NCBI GenBank assembly: GCA_018267705.1
Contig: JAFDXX010000012.1
Location: forward strand, 62,001 to 126,000
DNA: 64,000 nt
From: Bacteroidota bacterium
Lineage (GTDB): Bacteria; Bacteroidota; Bacteroidia; Chitinophagales; Chitinophagaceae
Direction of reading: 5' to 3'
Below the pieces are notes generated by a model. That model searched no databases. It was not told where the DNA came from and was given only the letters and a program-made list of their open reading frames with translations. This document shows positions 44,635 through 53,385 of this stretch, piece by piece. Both the position numbers and the translations under genes were made by a program. The stretch's first letter is position 1, and every line of letters starts with the position of its first letter.

Positions 44635-45531
44635 TTATTCAACTGCTAAATAAGGTGAGATTTTTTGGTATAGCTCTTCTTTAATAAATACAATTTTTTT
44701 GATGTCGTCAATTTTTGTGTAAGCCCCATGTTGTGCTCTATAAATAATAATAGCTTTAGCAACATCTTTACTAATATAAGGATGTGTTGATAAAGAATAT
44801 TCATCTACACTATTAATATTTATTTTTTTTATCTTTATTGTTTGAAGTATTAAGTAAGGTTCAATAGTTTTAAATAAAGAATCTGTTAAGCCGTAGGTTT
44901 CTTTTACTTGTTGAATGATTAAAAAACCTCCTAATTTTTCTTTATACTTAATAATTTTATAAACAGTACTTCTATCTATATTTGGAATACTCAACCATTC
45001 TTGCGGAGAGGCAATATTAATATCAATTTTAAGAGTTGTTTTAACTGCATCCGATTTTGTATTTATAGCATTGCTTGCTTTATTTTCAATTTTAACATAA
45101 GGAATTATTCTATCAGCATCTTCTTTTTTTAACCCCCAAATTTTTCTAATATCTTCTGCAGTTTTAAATTTTCCACCTTTACTTCTATAGTTTAAAATAG
45201 TTTTAATGGTTTTATCTTTCAGTCCCAATTTTTTCCAACCTTCTTCATTAATTGTATTAGGATTAAATTCAAACATTTCATAAACCAAATTTTCAGTGTA
45301 AGGTTTTTCATTTGAAATTTCATTTGTTGTTAAACTATTATTTGACAAAGAATCTTTTACAAGTAGTTGCGTTACTTGCTGTTGTAGTTGCTCATTAATA
45401 ATTAATTTTTCTTTTTTAAAAGGGATAATATAAGGTAGTACAATAAAAACACTTATTAATAATATAAGAATAATTAATGCTGTTCTTTCTTTACGCGAAA
45501 ACGTAAAATATTCTTTTAGAATTTTTTTCAT
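44635..45531 (-). CDS. ComEA-like helix-hairpin-helix protein, membrane anchored
   Basis: A 298-residue protein with one membrane helix near the N terminus (about 18-38, ALIILILLISVFIVLPY). It has three HhH units: FNPNTINEEGWKKLGL (about 90-145), INIASPQEWLSIPNIDRSTV (about 165-225), and ININSVDEYSLSTHPYISKD (about 230-290). These domains bind DNA, as in ComEA of DNA uptake. Together with dprA it hints at natural competence. The repeat number (three) is larger than in Gram-positive ComEA. It starts about 30 bases downstream of the MBL gene stop. Confidence 0.85.
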   Translation of the reverse strand: MKKILKEYFTFSRKERTALIILILLISVFIVLPYIIPFKKEKLIINEQLQQQVTQLLVKDSLSNNSLTTNEISNEKPYTENLVYEMFEFNPNTINEEGWKKLGLKDKTIKTILNYRSKGGKFKTAEDIRKIWGLKKEDADRIIPYVKIENKASNAINTKSDAVKTTLKIDINIASPQEWLSIPNIDRSTVYKIIKYKEKLGGFLIIQQVKETYGLTDSLFKTIEPYLILQTIKIKKININSVDEYSLSTHPYISKDVAKAIIIYRAQHGAYTKIDDIKKIVFIKEELYQKISPYLAVE

Positions 45532-45562
45532 ACCCCATTGTTTTAAAAATTTGAATGGAGTA

Positions 45563-46348
45563 TTATATATGCGTAGTAAAATTTAAACCATCGTAAGCTA
45601 AAGAAATATGTTTAGGTAAAAGCTTATTTATTTCTTCATGCTTCCCTAACTGATGGCTGATATGTGTAAAATAAACTTTTGGTACTTCTAATTCCTCTGC
45701 TAAAGCTACTGCTTCGTTTAATGTAAAATGCGATAAATGTTTTTCTTTTCTTAATGCATTCAGTACTAATATTTCTGATCCTTTTATTTTTTCTTTTTCG
45801 GCTTCGTCTATCTTATTTGCATCTGTAATATATGTAAAATTTCCTATTCTATAACCAAATACTTTCATTTTTAAATGCCAAACAACAATGGGTTGAAAAG
45901 TGATATCGTTTACTTGAAAATTTTGTTCATCAATTATATGCAAATTTATTTGTGGTACGCCCGGATATTTGTGTTCTGTAAAAGCATAATAATAATCTCT
46001 TTTTAAATCTTGTGCTGTTGTTGCATTAGCATACACTTCCATATCTTTTTTCTGAAAATAATTATAGGCTCTTACATCATCTAATCCTGCAATATGATCT
46101 TTGTGTGCATGCGTAAAAACAACTGCATCTAATTTTGTATTGTTGATGCGTAACATTTGATAACGAAAATCCGGTGTTGTATCAATTACAATTGTTGTTT
46201 GCGGAGATTGAATAAGGATACTACTGCGAAGCCTATTATCTTTTTTATTGGTAGAAGTGCAAACTGCACAATTACAACCAATCATAGGCACACCGCTACT
46301 GGTGCCTGTACCTAAAAAATTAATGTGTAATGGAATAGCCACAAACAA
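45563..46348 (-). CDS. MBL-fold metallo-hydrolase, PhnP-like
   Basis: A 261-residue metallo-beta-lactamase-fold hydrolase. The zinc motif HAHKDH is at His80, His82, Asp84 and His85. FLGTGTSSGVPMIGCNCAVC near the N terminus is the PhnP-like signature with a metal-binding Cys cluster. Later ligands are in TYITDANKI and the His of THISHQL. It would hydrolyse a cyclic phosphate or phosphodiester; PhnP acts on cyclic ribose phosphates, but no phn genes are here, so the substrate is open. Confidence 0.87.
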   Translation of the reverse strand: MFVAIPLHINFLGTGTSSGVPMIGCNCAVCTSTNKKDNRLRSSILIQSPQTTIVIDTTPDFRYQMLRINNTKLDAVVFTHAHKDHIAGLDDVRAYNYFQKKDMEVYANATTAQDLKRDYYYAFTEHKYPGVPQINLHIIDEQNFQVNDITFQPIVVWHLKMKVFGYRIGNFTYITDANKIDEAEKEKIKGSEILVLNALRKEKHLSHFTLNEAVALAEELEVPKVYFTHISHQLGKHEEINKLLPKHISLAYDGLNFTTHI

Positions 46349-46390
46349 ATCTACAAGCTAAAAAATAATTGAGAAGAATTAATTAGAATT

Positions 46391-46660
46391 TTATGCCAAA
46401 ACAGCATTTGCTAAAACATGCTCGTATAATTTTTGACTTTCATGTGTAAGTTTATCTATATCAATATTTAATTGAGGTATTAGTTCAAGCATAGTGTTTA
46501 TTCTGGCCTCAACATCTAAAAATTTATTTAGTACCACAATTTTTTTTGCTTCTAAAATACACCAACCACTTTGAAAAGTGCCACGCTCATAACGAACCAT
46601 GTATCCACTTTCTCCTAAAATATCTTCTAACTTATCTAAAGTATTTTGAGTAGCTTTCAT
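46391..46660 (-). CDS. Small conserved-looking protein of unknown function
   Basis: An 89-residue soluble protein (MKATQNTLDKLEDILGESGY), with an N-terminal helix, a short beta hairpin (YERGTFQSGWCILEAKKIVVL) and a longer C-terminal helix. No family was recognised. A full TATATTTG promoter box lies 20 bases upstream, and it sits between porX and the MBL-fold gene. Good codon use and the promoter make it a real gene. Confidence 0.7.
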   Translation of the reverse strand: MKATQNTLDKLEDILGESGYMVRYERGTFQSGWCILEAKKIVVLNKFLDVEARINTMLELIPQLNIDIDKLTHESQKLYEHVLANAVLA

Positions 46661-46679
46661 GTACGAATTATTTATACCT

Positions 46680-46687
46680 CAAATATA
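46680..46687 (-). promoter_or_regulatory. Candidate -7 box for the 89-residue protein gene
   Basis: TATATTTG on the minus strand, 19 bases before the ATG at 46660, a full match to TAnnTTTG. Predicted leader about 13 bases. No TTG at -33 was seen. Confidence 0.5.
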
Positions 46688-46776
46688 AGTTGGAGTTAGG
46701 TTTGAGCTGATTTGATTTATCCACAAAGTAAACGGAGCAGTAAATTGAAAAATACAAAAAAGTGAATTAAAAAATT

Positions 46777-48333
46777 TTATTTGTTAATCATTTTTATAAT
46801 TGGAACAATCATTTCTTCTAAACTCACGCCACCATGCTGAAAAGTATTTTTGTAATAATTAACATAATGATTGTAATTGTTAGGATAACATAAAAAACCA
46901 TCTTCTTTTGCAAAAATAAAAGATGAGTTGACGGTTGGTACGGGCAAGCCTCCATCATTTGGATTACGAAATGCCAATACATCTTTTGCTTCATAATTTA
47001 AATTTCGGCCATGTTTATACCTAAGATTTGTAGTGGTTTGCTTATCGCCCAAAACTTTATATGATGTTTTAACTCTAACACTTCCGTGATCTGTAGCAAC
47101 AATCACTTTTATTTTTTTATCAGCAATTTTTTTAAGTGCCGTATGCAATGGGCTATGCTCAAACCAGCTTCTGGTAACACTTCTGTAACTTTTTTCATCT
47201 GCCGCCAATTCTTTTAACACTTCCATTTCGGTACGTGCGTGGCTAAGCATATCTACGAAATTATAAACAATTATATTAAAATCATTATTTAATAAATTAT
47301 GAATATTATTTACCAGTTGTTGCCCATCGGCATGATTTAAAACTTTAGTATAACTTGTTTTAAGTTGTTCTTTCTTTAACTTTTTTAACTGTGCTTTAAA
47401 GAAGTTTTCTTCAAATAAATTCTTGCCGCCTTCATCTTCATCATTTCTCCATTGTTCCGGAAATTGTTTTTGAATATCAATAGGAAGTAGTCCGCTGAAT
47501 ATTGCATTGCGACTGTATTGTGTAGCAGTTGGTAAAATAGAATAAAATGTTTCTTCTTCCAAAATTTTAAAACTCTCGGCAAATATGGGTTGTATGGCCT
47601 TCCATTGATCAAACCTAAGATTATCAATTAACACAAAAAATACAGGAATACCCGGCTCTACATGTGGCAACACTTTAAATTGTAATAAATTATGGCTCAT
47701 TATCGGGGCTTCAATATTTTTTGGCTGCACCCATTTAGTATAATTTTTAGATATATATTTAAAAAATTCATTATTGGCTTCTTCTTTTTGTTGTGAAAGA
47801 ATTTCTTGCATTTCCGGGCTATCACTTTTTTCCATTTCTAATTCCCAAAAAACCAACTTTTTATAAATTTCCATCCACTCATTGTAATCGGGATTATTAT
47901 TTAATGCCATAAATAACTCTCTGAATTGTTGTTGATAGGCCGTTGTTGTTTTTTCTGCAATTAATCTTTTATTATCAATAATTTTTTTTAGGCAAAGCAG
48001 TACTTGATTGGGGTTTACGGGTTTTAATAAATAATCGGTTATTTGACTACCAATTGCTTCCTCCATTAAAGTTTCGGTTTCGTTTTTAGTAATCATTACT
48101 ACCGGTAAATAATTATGAATTTCTTTAATTTTTGAAAGTGTTTGCAAGCCTGTAATTCCCGGCATTGTTTCATCTAATAAAACAACATCTACATCATTTG
48201 TTTTTACAAATTCAATAGCATCAAAACCACTGGCAAAAGTGTTTATCACATAACCTTTATTTTCTAAAAATAATTTTTGAGATTGAAGGCTTTCAATTTC
48301 ATCATCAACCCATACAATATTGGCTAAAGGCAT
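46777..48333 (-). CDS. porX: T9SS response regulator PorX (receiver + PglZ domain)
   Basis: The ATG at 48333 (MPLANIVWVDDEIESLQSQK) is preferred; 518 residues. An N-terminal receiver domain (1-120) has acidic residues Asp10/Asp11, the phospho-acceptor Asp54 in LLDETMPG, and a conserved Lys in YLLKPVNPNQ. A helical linker is followed by a PglZ alkaline-phosphatase-superfamily domain (about 215-515), with IDNLRFDQWK, ATQYSRNAIFSGLLP and ATDHGSVRVK supplying metal ligands. PorX pairs with the kinase PorY and controls T9SS genes; its PglZ domain is a nucleotide or oligonucleotide phosphodiesterase. The gldKLMN target operon is about 1.5 kb away, with fabI and a SemiSWEET gene between. Confidence 0.93.
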   Translation of the reverse strand: MPLANIVWVDDEIESLQSQKLFLENKGYVINTFASGFDAIEFVKTNDVDVVLLDETMPGITGLQTLSKIKEIHNYLPVVMITKNETETLMEEAIGSQITDYLLKPVNPNQVLLCLKKIIDNKRLIAEKTTTAYQQQFRELFMALNNNPDYNEWMEIYKKLVFWELEMEKSDSPEMQEILSQQKEEANNEFFKYISKNYTKWVQPKNIEAPIMSHNLLQFKVLPHVEPGIPVFFVLIDNLRFDQWKAIQPIFAESFKILEEETFYSILPTATQYSRNAIFSGLLPIDIQKQFPEQWRNDEDEGGKNLFEENFFKAQLKKLKKEQLKTSYTKVLNHADGQQLVNNIHNLLNNDFNIIVYNFVDMLSHARTEMEVLKELAADEKSYRSVTRSWFEHSPLHTALKKIADKKIKVIVATDHGSVRVKTSYKVLGDKQTTTNLRYKHGRNLNYEAKDVLAFRNPNDGGLPVPTVNSSFIFAKEDGFLCYPNNYNHYVNYYKNTFQHGGVSLEEMIVPIIKMINK

Positions 48334-48419
48334 AATAGAATGTTTAAGCAATGACAAACGAATAATACTACTGAAATTGCAGTATTATAAAGCTAATACA
48401 AGATAAGCAAGAGAAGTGA

Positions 48420-48707
48420 TTATTTTTTAAAAGTAAACTTAAAGTATAGCAGTACTAAAGTTAAAACTAATACAATAAAATTGGCAACAATTACAGGGCC
48501 ACCATTATCAATACCAAAACCATAAATTAACCAAACAATAGTGCTAACGATAACAATTAAAACCATTATTAAACTTAAATCTCCAACACTTTTTGATTGC
48601 CATGATTTTATAACTTGTGGAATAAAAGTTATAGAAGTTAAAAATGTACCGATATAACCAATTGTTTGAACTGCTTGGTTAGAAAGTTGCAATAATAACG
48701 TATTCAT
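48420..48707 (-). CDS. SemiSWEET-type sugar transporter
   Basis: A 95-residue membrane protein of three helices with Pro30-Gln31 in TFIPQVIKSWQSKS, the PQ-loop hallmark. It then has DLSLIMVLIVIVSTIVWLIYG and a third hydrophobic helix. SemiSWEETs act as dimers to move sugars down their gradient. Substrate unknown. It lies between porX and fabI on the same strand. Confidence 0.88.
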   Translation of the reverse strand: MNTLLLQLSNQAVQTIGYIGTFLTSITFIPQVIKSWQSKSVGDLSLIMVLIVIVSTIVWLIYGFGIDNGGPVIVANFIVLVLTLVLLYFKFTFKK

Positions 48708-48728
48708 TAAAATTATATTATAAACTAT

Positions 48729-48753
48729 TACGCCGATATTTTATATCGGCGTA
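48729..48753 (-). terminator. Strong hairpin after fabI (possible terminator)
   Basis: TACGCCGATA and TATCGGCGTA form a perfect 10-bp stem around five bases, 15-40 bases past the fabI stop. The following minus-strand sequence ATAGTTTATAATATAATTTT is only partly T-rich, so it may terminate weakly or stabilise the mRNA end. Confidence 0.45.
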
Positions 48754-48767
48754 TATATTAAAAAAAA

Positions 48768-49589
48768 TTATTCGTTGTTAATTCCTAGCTTATGCATTAC
48801 TTCATTACTTACACCAGTGCTTGAATAGCCACCATCGTGAAATAAGTTTTGCATAGTAACCATTCTTGTTAAATCAGAAAATAAGGTAATGCAATAATTT
48901 GCACAATCTTCTGCAGTAGCATTACCTAATGGTGCAACAGCATTTGCATAATCATAAAAATCTCCAAAACCTTTAATACCCGTACCTGCAGTTGTTTTTG
49001 TAGGAGATTGAGATACCGTATTTATTCTTACTTTTTTTTCTAACCCATAATGGTAGCCAAAACTTCTGCCAATTGATTCAAGCATAGCTTTAATATCAGC
49101 CATATCGGTATAAAAAGGGAAGGTACGTTGTGCTGCCATATAGGTTAATGCTACTACACTTCCCCATTCATTTATTGCATCTAATTTTTTTGCAACTGCC
49201 AACATTTTATGGAAGCTTAAAGCACTAACATCTATTCCTTTCATAAAATAATCGTAGTTACTTTCTGTATAAGGTATTTTTTTGCGAATGTTTACACTCA
49301 TTCCGATTGAGTGTAATACAAAGTCAATCTTCCCTCCCAATATTTCTTGAGATTGGGTGAATAGTGTTGTTAATTCCTCAACATTAGTAGCATCTGCAGG
49401 AATAATTTTTGAATTAGTTGTTTCGGCTAATTTATTTATTTCACCCATACGCATAGCAATAGGTGCATTGGTTAATACAAATGTTGCACCTTCTTCATGT
49501 GCTTTTTCTGCAACTTTCCATGCAATAGAGTTAGCATCTAAAGCTCCTGTAATAATACCTCGTTTACCTTTCAATAAATTGTATGGCAT
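48768..49589 (-). CDS. fabI: Enoyl-[acyl-carrier-protein] reductase (NADH), FabI
   Basis: A 273-residue SDR enzyme that reduces trans-2-enoyl-ACP in the last step of fatty-acid elongation. The cofactor region GIITGALDANSIAWKVAE and the catalytic Tyr160 and Lys167 (FYTDMADIK, Tyr-x6-Lys) are present, with VLHSIGMS for the Rossmann strand. A second reductase-like protein (FabK/NMO type) is encoded elsewhere in the window. A TACTTTTA sequence about 24 bases upstream of the start is a candidate promoter box, and a candidate short RNA lies about 90 bases upstream. Confidence 0.95.
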   Translation of the reverse strand: MPYNLLKGKRGIITGALDANSIAWKVAEKAHEEGATFVLTNAPIAMRMGEINKLAETTNSKIIPADATNVEELTTLFTQSQEILGGKIDFVLHSIGMSVNIRKKIPYTESNYDYFMKGIDVSALSFHKMLAVAKKLDAINEWGSVVALTYMAAQRTFPFYTDMADIKAMLESIGRSFGYHYGLEKKVRINTVSQSPTKTTAGTGIKGFGDFYDYANAVAPLGNATAEDCANYCITLFSDLTRMVTMQNLFHDGGYSSTGVSNEVMHKLGINNE

Positions 49590-49675
49590 ACTAAATTTTG
49601 TTTTATGAAATGTAAAAGTAATTGATAAATTGAATGAATGAACGTATTAAAACAAACAATATAGAAGTAGTATTA

Positions 49676-49751
49676 AAATAAAAAGGGCCAGGATGAAAAT
49701 CCAGCCCCGTTTTTAAAATCCAATATCCTATGAAAAACCGTTGCTAAAGTA
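49676..49751 (-). ncRNA. Candidate short structured RNA upstream of fabI
   Basis: On the minus strand a good promoter is seen: TTTG (49775-49772), 20 bases, then TACTTTAG (49751-49744). About 30-45 bases further on comes a GC-rich hairpin at 49708-49685 (GGGGCTGGAT with ATCCTGGCCC, 8 of 10 paired, loop TTTC), and then TTTTTATTTT. This makes a complete transcription unit of about 60 bases without an ORF, upstream of fabI on the same strand. It could be a standalone sRNA or a leader that terminates before fabI. An alternative is that the hairpin is simply a second terminator of the gldN operon. Confidence 0.4.
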
Positions 49752-49791
49752 GAACTTTCTTTGCAAGAAAACAAAAAAATATTTTTTTAAT

Positions 49792-49821
49792 GAAAATAAA
49801 AAGGGGGCTATATGCCCCCTT
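49792..49821 (-). terminator. Intrinsic terminator after gldN
   Basis: GGGGGC and GCCCCC form a 6-bp all-GC stem around a five-base loop, followed on the minus strand by TTTTTATTTT. It lies about 33 bases past the gldN stop and would end the gldKLMN transcript. Confidence 0.85.
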
Positions 49822-49852
49822 CTATTACATTTTTTATACTTAAGCTACTGCT

Positions 49853-50944
49853 TTAGTATTGCCATAAATTTTGTTCAAAATTGAATATTTTTTCCTTTAT
49901 TTTTTCGCCTTCCAAAAGTTGGAAAAGAGGATCTTTAATATACTCTTTCAATTTTTGATCTCTAAAATTATTTAATGTCGTTTTCACTATATAACTTGAA
50001 AACATGTGCATTTCAAATAAATCTTCCCAACTCATTCTTGCTCCCATATTCCTTGGATTGTATACTTGATATTTTGCCAAAACCGGGCGAGCATCGGGAT
50101 AGTAAATCCAAAATGCAGGATAAGGGTCTCCGCTAGCTTCTCCTACAGAGTTTCTATAAACGGTCATGGGTGCTATACCTATAATTCTAGTAACAAGCCT
50201 TGATGCTTCTTTATCAAAAATAATATCTTCTTTAATTCTATATTTTACTATTGAATCTAATTCAAATGGTTTATAAGTTGCTTTTCTGCAAATGGCGTTT
50301 CCATCTATATCTCTTTGAATAACAGTATCAGCGGTTCCGCCTAAAATTGAAAGAGCTTTATCTTTTGATAATTCTGTTGTGAATCTCTCGTCATCATAAG
50401 CTTTAATCTCTCCCATTTTAACAGCATTAAGCAAAATGCTTATAAATAGTTGGTTGCCATTATCTTCATTAGCTGCATACCGAAATACTTGATTTTGCTT
50501 TTCTCTTGTATCTATTTCACGCCATAATCTTTCTTTAAAAAACGCATCATCTTCTCTTATATAATCGTATGCTAATGGTTTTTTATCTCTTACCAACTGC
50601 ATATCTACTGCACCATCTGTAACTAAAGATCTTTTTATTTCAGTAGAGGATGTTTTAATTGCATTGCTATCTACAGGGCACATTGGTAACTCTCTGCCTC
50701 CTTTAGGTATAGTGTCTTTTTTGTTTGTAGTACTAGAAACCGAATTATCAGTGTATGGATTTTTGTCCTCTGTAGTACTTTTCTTATTATTCCCCGAAGG
50801 GGTAACATCTAAATAAGGATTTTTTGAGGATGCCTTATTATTAGATGATTTTGTTTTAGACTTTTTATTTTGAGCATTAATAGTAGTAGTAACTATTAAT
50901 AAACTGCTCATAACTATACCAATTTTCAAAATACACTTAAACAT
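49853..50944 (-). CDS. gldN: Type IX secretion system protein GldN
   Basis: A 363-residue periplasmic protein with signal peptide (about 1-24). It would form the ring with GldK at the outer membrane of the T9SS. A low-complexity region (25-80) contains two similar motifs (SSKNPYLD and EDKNPYTD). The conserved domain follows, with DDAFFKERLWREID, VYRNSVGEASGDPYPAFWIYYP and ARMSWEDLFEMHMFSSYI. It is the last of four genes in the gldKLMN operon, 21 bp after gldM. Confidence 0.95.
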   Translation of the reverse strand: MFKCILKIGIVMSSLLIVTTTINAQNKKSKTKSSNNKASSKNPYLDVTPSGNNKKSTTEDKNPYTDNSVSSTTNKKDTIPKGGRELPMCPVDSNAIKTSSTEIKRSLVTDGAVDMQLVRDKKPLAYDYIREDDAFFKERLWREIDTREKQNQVFRYAANEDNGNQLFISILLNAVKMGEIKAYDDERFTTELSKDKALSILGGTADTVIQRDIDGNAICRKATYKPFELDSIVKYRIKEDIIFDKEASRLVTRIIGIAPMTVYRNSVGEASGDPYPAFWIYYPDARPVLAKYQVYNPRNMGARMSWEDLFEMHMFSSYIVKTTLNNFRDQKLKEYIKDPLFQLLEGEKIKEKIFNFEQNLWQY

Positions 50945-50964
50945 AACCTAAAAATTTAATACAT

Positions 50965-52518
50965 TTATTTCAAGAAAAAAGATATAGGTGGAATTGTAAA
51001 TGTACCTCCCGGACCTCTTACTTTTATTCTATCAATCATTACAGTTGAATTTGGCGTAAGCCTTTGAATATTTGCTTGTGTGGCAGCATCAAAAGCAGGG
51101 CCTGAAACTTCTGTAATACCAGGTCTTTCTGAGAATGCTTTTCCAACACAAATAACTGTGTAACCTAACACATCATATTTAATTCCATCAAAAACAAAGT
51201 TTTCTAAATCTGCACGTACACCGGCTGTTGCTTTGAATTCATTTAAAGACATAAATCCTCCTTTGCTATTACCCACTTTAGCAACGGGTTCTGGTACAGA
51301 TTTTATTTTAAATATTTTTTGCGTTTGTTTACCATCAACAGTAGCAGTAACAGTAGCTTTACCTGAACCAACATTATCAAATGTTGCCACATAAACACCA
51401 CCTCCTTCTGATTTAAGATGCCCATTATCTATAGAAGCTTGAATTGCTTCTGCTCCTTTGCTACCTCCTGAAATTGAAATTTCATTATCTAACCCAACAT
51501 ATAATACATTTAATTTTTCTGCACTAATATGTACGCCTGTTGGTGAGCCTACTGTATATTTTACAGGTACTGTTTTGCTTTCAGTTGTTCCATCTAATTT
51601 TTTATATGTTATAACTACATTGGCTTGTGCGGGGCCAACACTATTTACTGTAGTTTTCCACATTAAACTACCGTCTGGTTGTTTAGTAGCTGGTGCTCCA
51701 TTAACAGTTACAACCGGTTGTGCAGCTGAACTATATGCACCAATACCTGCTGTAATTCTTAATTCACTTCCTGGTAGTAAATATTCTGCACTTTGCCCTA
51801 TTAATGGTTGGTAAGTATCGAATTGAATAGCAACCTCTCCTACTTTTTTATGGCAATATTCTACAACTTGTGCTTCACTGTTTTTTACATCATTCTCAAA
51901 TTTGCTTAATAAGGTAATGGCAGCAATAGTTGGTGTCATATGAAAATACCCATATTCCCAATTGTTTTTGCTTGCTTCGCTATTTTTTGAAGCAGGCATA
52001 CTTAAATCTATTGGTAAAGTAGCTTCAAGGTCTTTCTTGATATCAGGATGTATAGCTAATAGTCCTTCTTTATAAGAAGTTAATTTAGCTAGTAATTCTT
52101 TTCCTTTTCCTTTTCCGGTTGGAGGTTCTTCAACAAATAAACGGGTAGCTGCATCTAAATTATCTTCCCGATAATCTTCTTTACCATCTTTCATTTGTAA
52201 ACCCGATTCTTGTTTTAATTCTAGTTTTAATGCATCTAAATAACTAATCATATCATCAGCCAATTTTTTTGCTTGTAAAGCTCTTGGCTGCCATTCTTCA
52301 GCTTTTACACGGTTTGCAGGGTCTTTTAATTTAGCTTCGAATGATTTAAATATTTCTTCATTTTTTTTCTCTATTGTTCCTGTTGCAGTATTTAAACTAT
52401 TATCAACAGTTTTAAATGCTTCTAATATTTGCGATGATACATTTAGTGCCAACAATGCTGTAAGCACTAAATACATCATATTAATCATTTTCTGCCTCGG
52501 CTCTTTAGGTAATGACAT
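50965..52518 (-). CDS. gldM: Type IX secretion / gliding motor protein GldM
   Basis: A 517-residue protein. An N-terminal membrane helix (about 12-29, NMMYLVLTALLALNVS) sits in the motor with GldL, and a long periplasmic arm of several Ig-like beta domains follows, including a Pro-rich strand region near VNGAPATKQPDG. The start is set by MSLPKEPRQKMINMMYLV, typical of the family. It converts proton motive force with GldL and contacts the GldK/GldN ring. Intact, full length. Confidence 0.95.
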   Translation of the reverse strand: MSLPKEPRQKMINMMYLVLTALLALNVSSQILEAFKTVDNSLNTATGTIEKKNEEIFKSFEAKLKDPANRVKAEEWQPRALQAKKLADDMISYLDALKLELKQESGLQMKDGKEDYREDNLDAATRLFVEEPPTGKGKGKELLAKLTSYKEGLLAIHPDIKKDLEATLPIDLSMPASKNSEASKNNWEYGYFHMTPTIAAITLLSKFENDVKNSEAQVVEYCHKKVGEVAIQFDTYQPLIGQSAEYLLPGSELRITAGIGAYSSAAQPVVTVNGAPATKQPDGSLMWKTTVNSVGPAQANVVITYKKLDGTTESKTVPVKYTVGSPTGVHISAEKLNVLYVGLDNEISISGGSKGAEAIQASIDNGHLKSEGGGVYVATFDNVGSGKATVTATVDGKQTQKIFKIKSVPEPVAKVGNSKGGFMSLNEFKATAGVRADLENFVFDGIKYDVLGYTVICVGKAFSERPGITEVSGPAFDAATQANIQRLTPNSTVMIDRIKVRGPGGTFTIPPISFFLK

Positions 52519-52586
52519 TTGTTTATAAAGATTTTAGGTTTTGGTTGTAATTTTTTTCAATCAACTTTTATAATCAAACAATGTTA

Positions 52587-53318
52587 CTATCTGCCACCTT
52601 GCATAGCACTTAACATATTACCATATACTTGATTTAATTTACCAAGATTTACAGCTAACGTACTTATTTGCTCTTTTGCTTTCATTGCATCATCGGCACT
52701 TGCATTCATTGCTGCAGAGGCTTGAGCTAATTTTCCGTAAAACTGATTTAATGATTTTAAGTGATTATTGCTTTCTTGTAATTCTAATTCGTATACTGCA
52801 TTTAAAGAACCTAAATTCTTTGTCATTACTTGTATTTGAGATTGGAATTGTTTTACGCCTTCTGAAGATGCATTTAGTGCAGATAAGTTGGTAGTAGTTT
52901 GAGTAACGGCACCTGCAACTGTACCTAATGCACCTGCTGCTTCTTTTGCTTTTGCACTAAAATCACCAGTTGATTTTACAACATCTCCCAACTCGGTCAT
53001 TTGATTAACAGTATTTCCTAATTTTTGAAAGTTTCCACTCATTTTAGAAAGATCAACTTTAAAACTGTCCCAATCTATTTCAGGAGCCGCAGGTCTTGAA
53101 GTAGGTTTCGGTTCTGGTGCATGTCCAGCGTCTGGAGGAGGTAACATGGCATATACCAAGAAAATTAATGCTTCGGTAGTAAGACCAATTTTTAGAGCCC
53201 AATCTGCCCATGACAAGTGAAGAATTTTTGCCATGGCACCAAATATTACAACTGATGCACCAACGCATACGAAAACGTTTACTAATCTGTTTACGGTAGG
53301 AGAAACACCTGCTGACAT
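52587..53318 (-). CDS. gldL: Type IX secretion motor protein GldL
   Basis: A 243-residue inner-membrane motor stator. Two membrane helices lie at about 12-28 (VFVCVGASVVIFGAMAKI) and 37-56 (KIGLTTEALIFLVYAMLPP). A long helical, coiled-coil-like C-terminal part runs from about 85. An acidic residue in the second helix (Glu49) is the likely proton-relay residue of the motor. It lies about 70 bp upstream of gldM and 67 bp downstream of gldK in the conserved operon order. Confidence 0.94.
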   Translation of the reverse strand: MSAGVSPTVNRLVNVFVCVGASVVIFGAMAKILHLSWADWALKIGLTTEALIFLVYAMLPPPDAGHAPEPKPTSRPAAPEIDWDSFKVDLSKMSGNFQKLGNTVNQMTELGDVVKSTGDFSAKAKEAAGALGTVAGAVTQTTTNLSALNASSEGVKQFQSQIQVMTKNLGSLNAVYELELQESNNHLKSLNQFYGKLAQASAAMNASADDAMKAKEQISTLAVNLGKLNQVYGNMLSAMQGGR

Positions 53319-53385
53319 AAAGTTTTAATTTTAGGTTTTTTAAAAAATTTAGATTGAATAAGGAATACTTAAAATATTGAATTTA

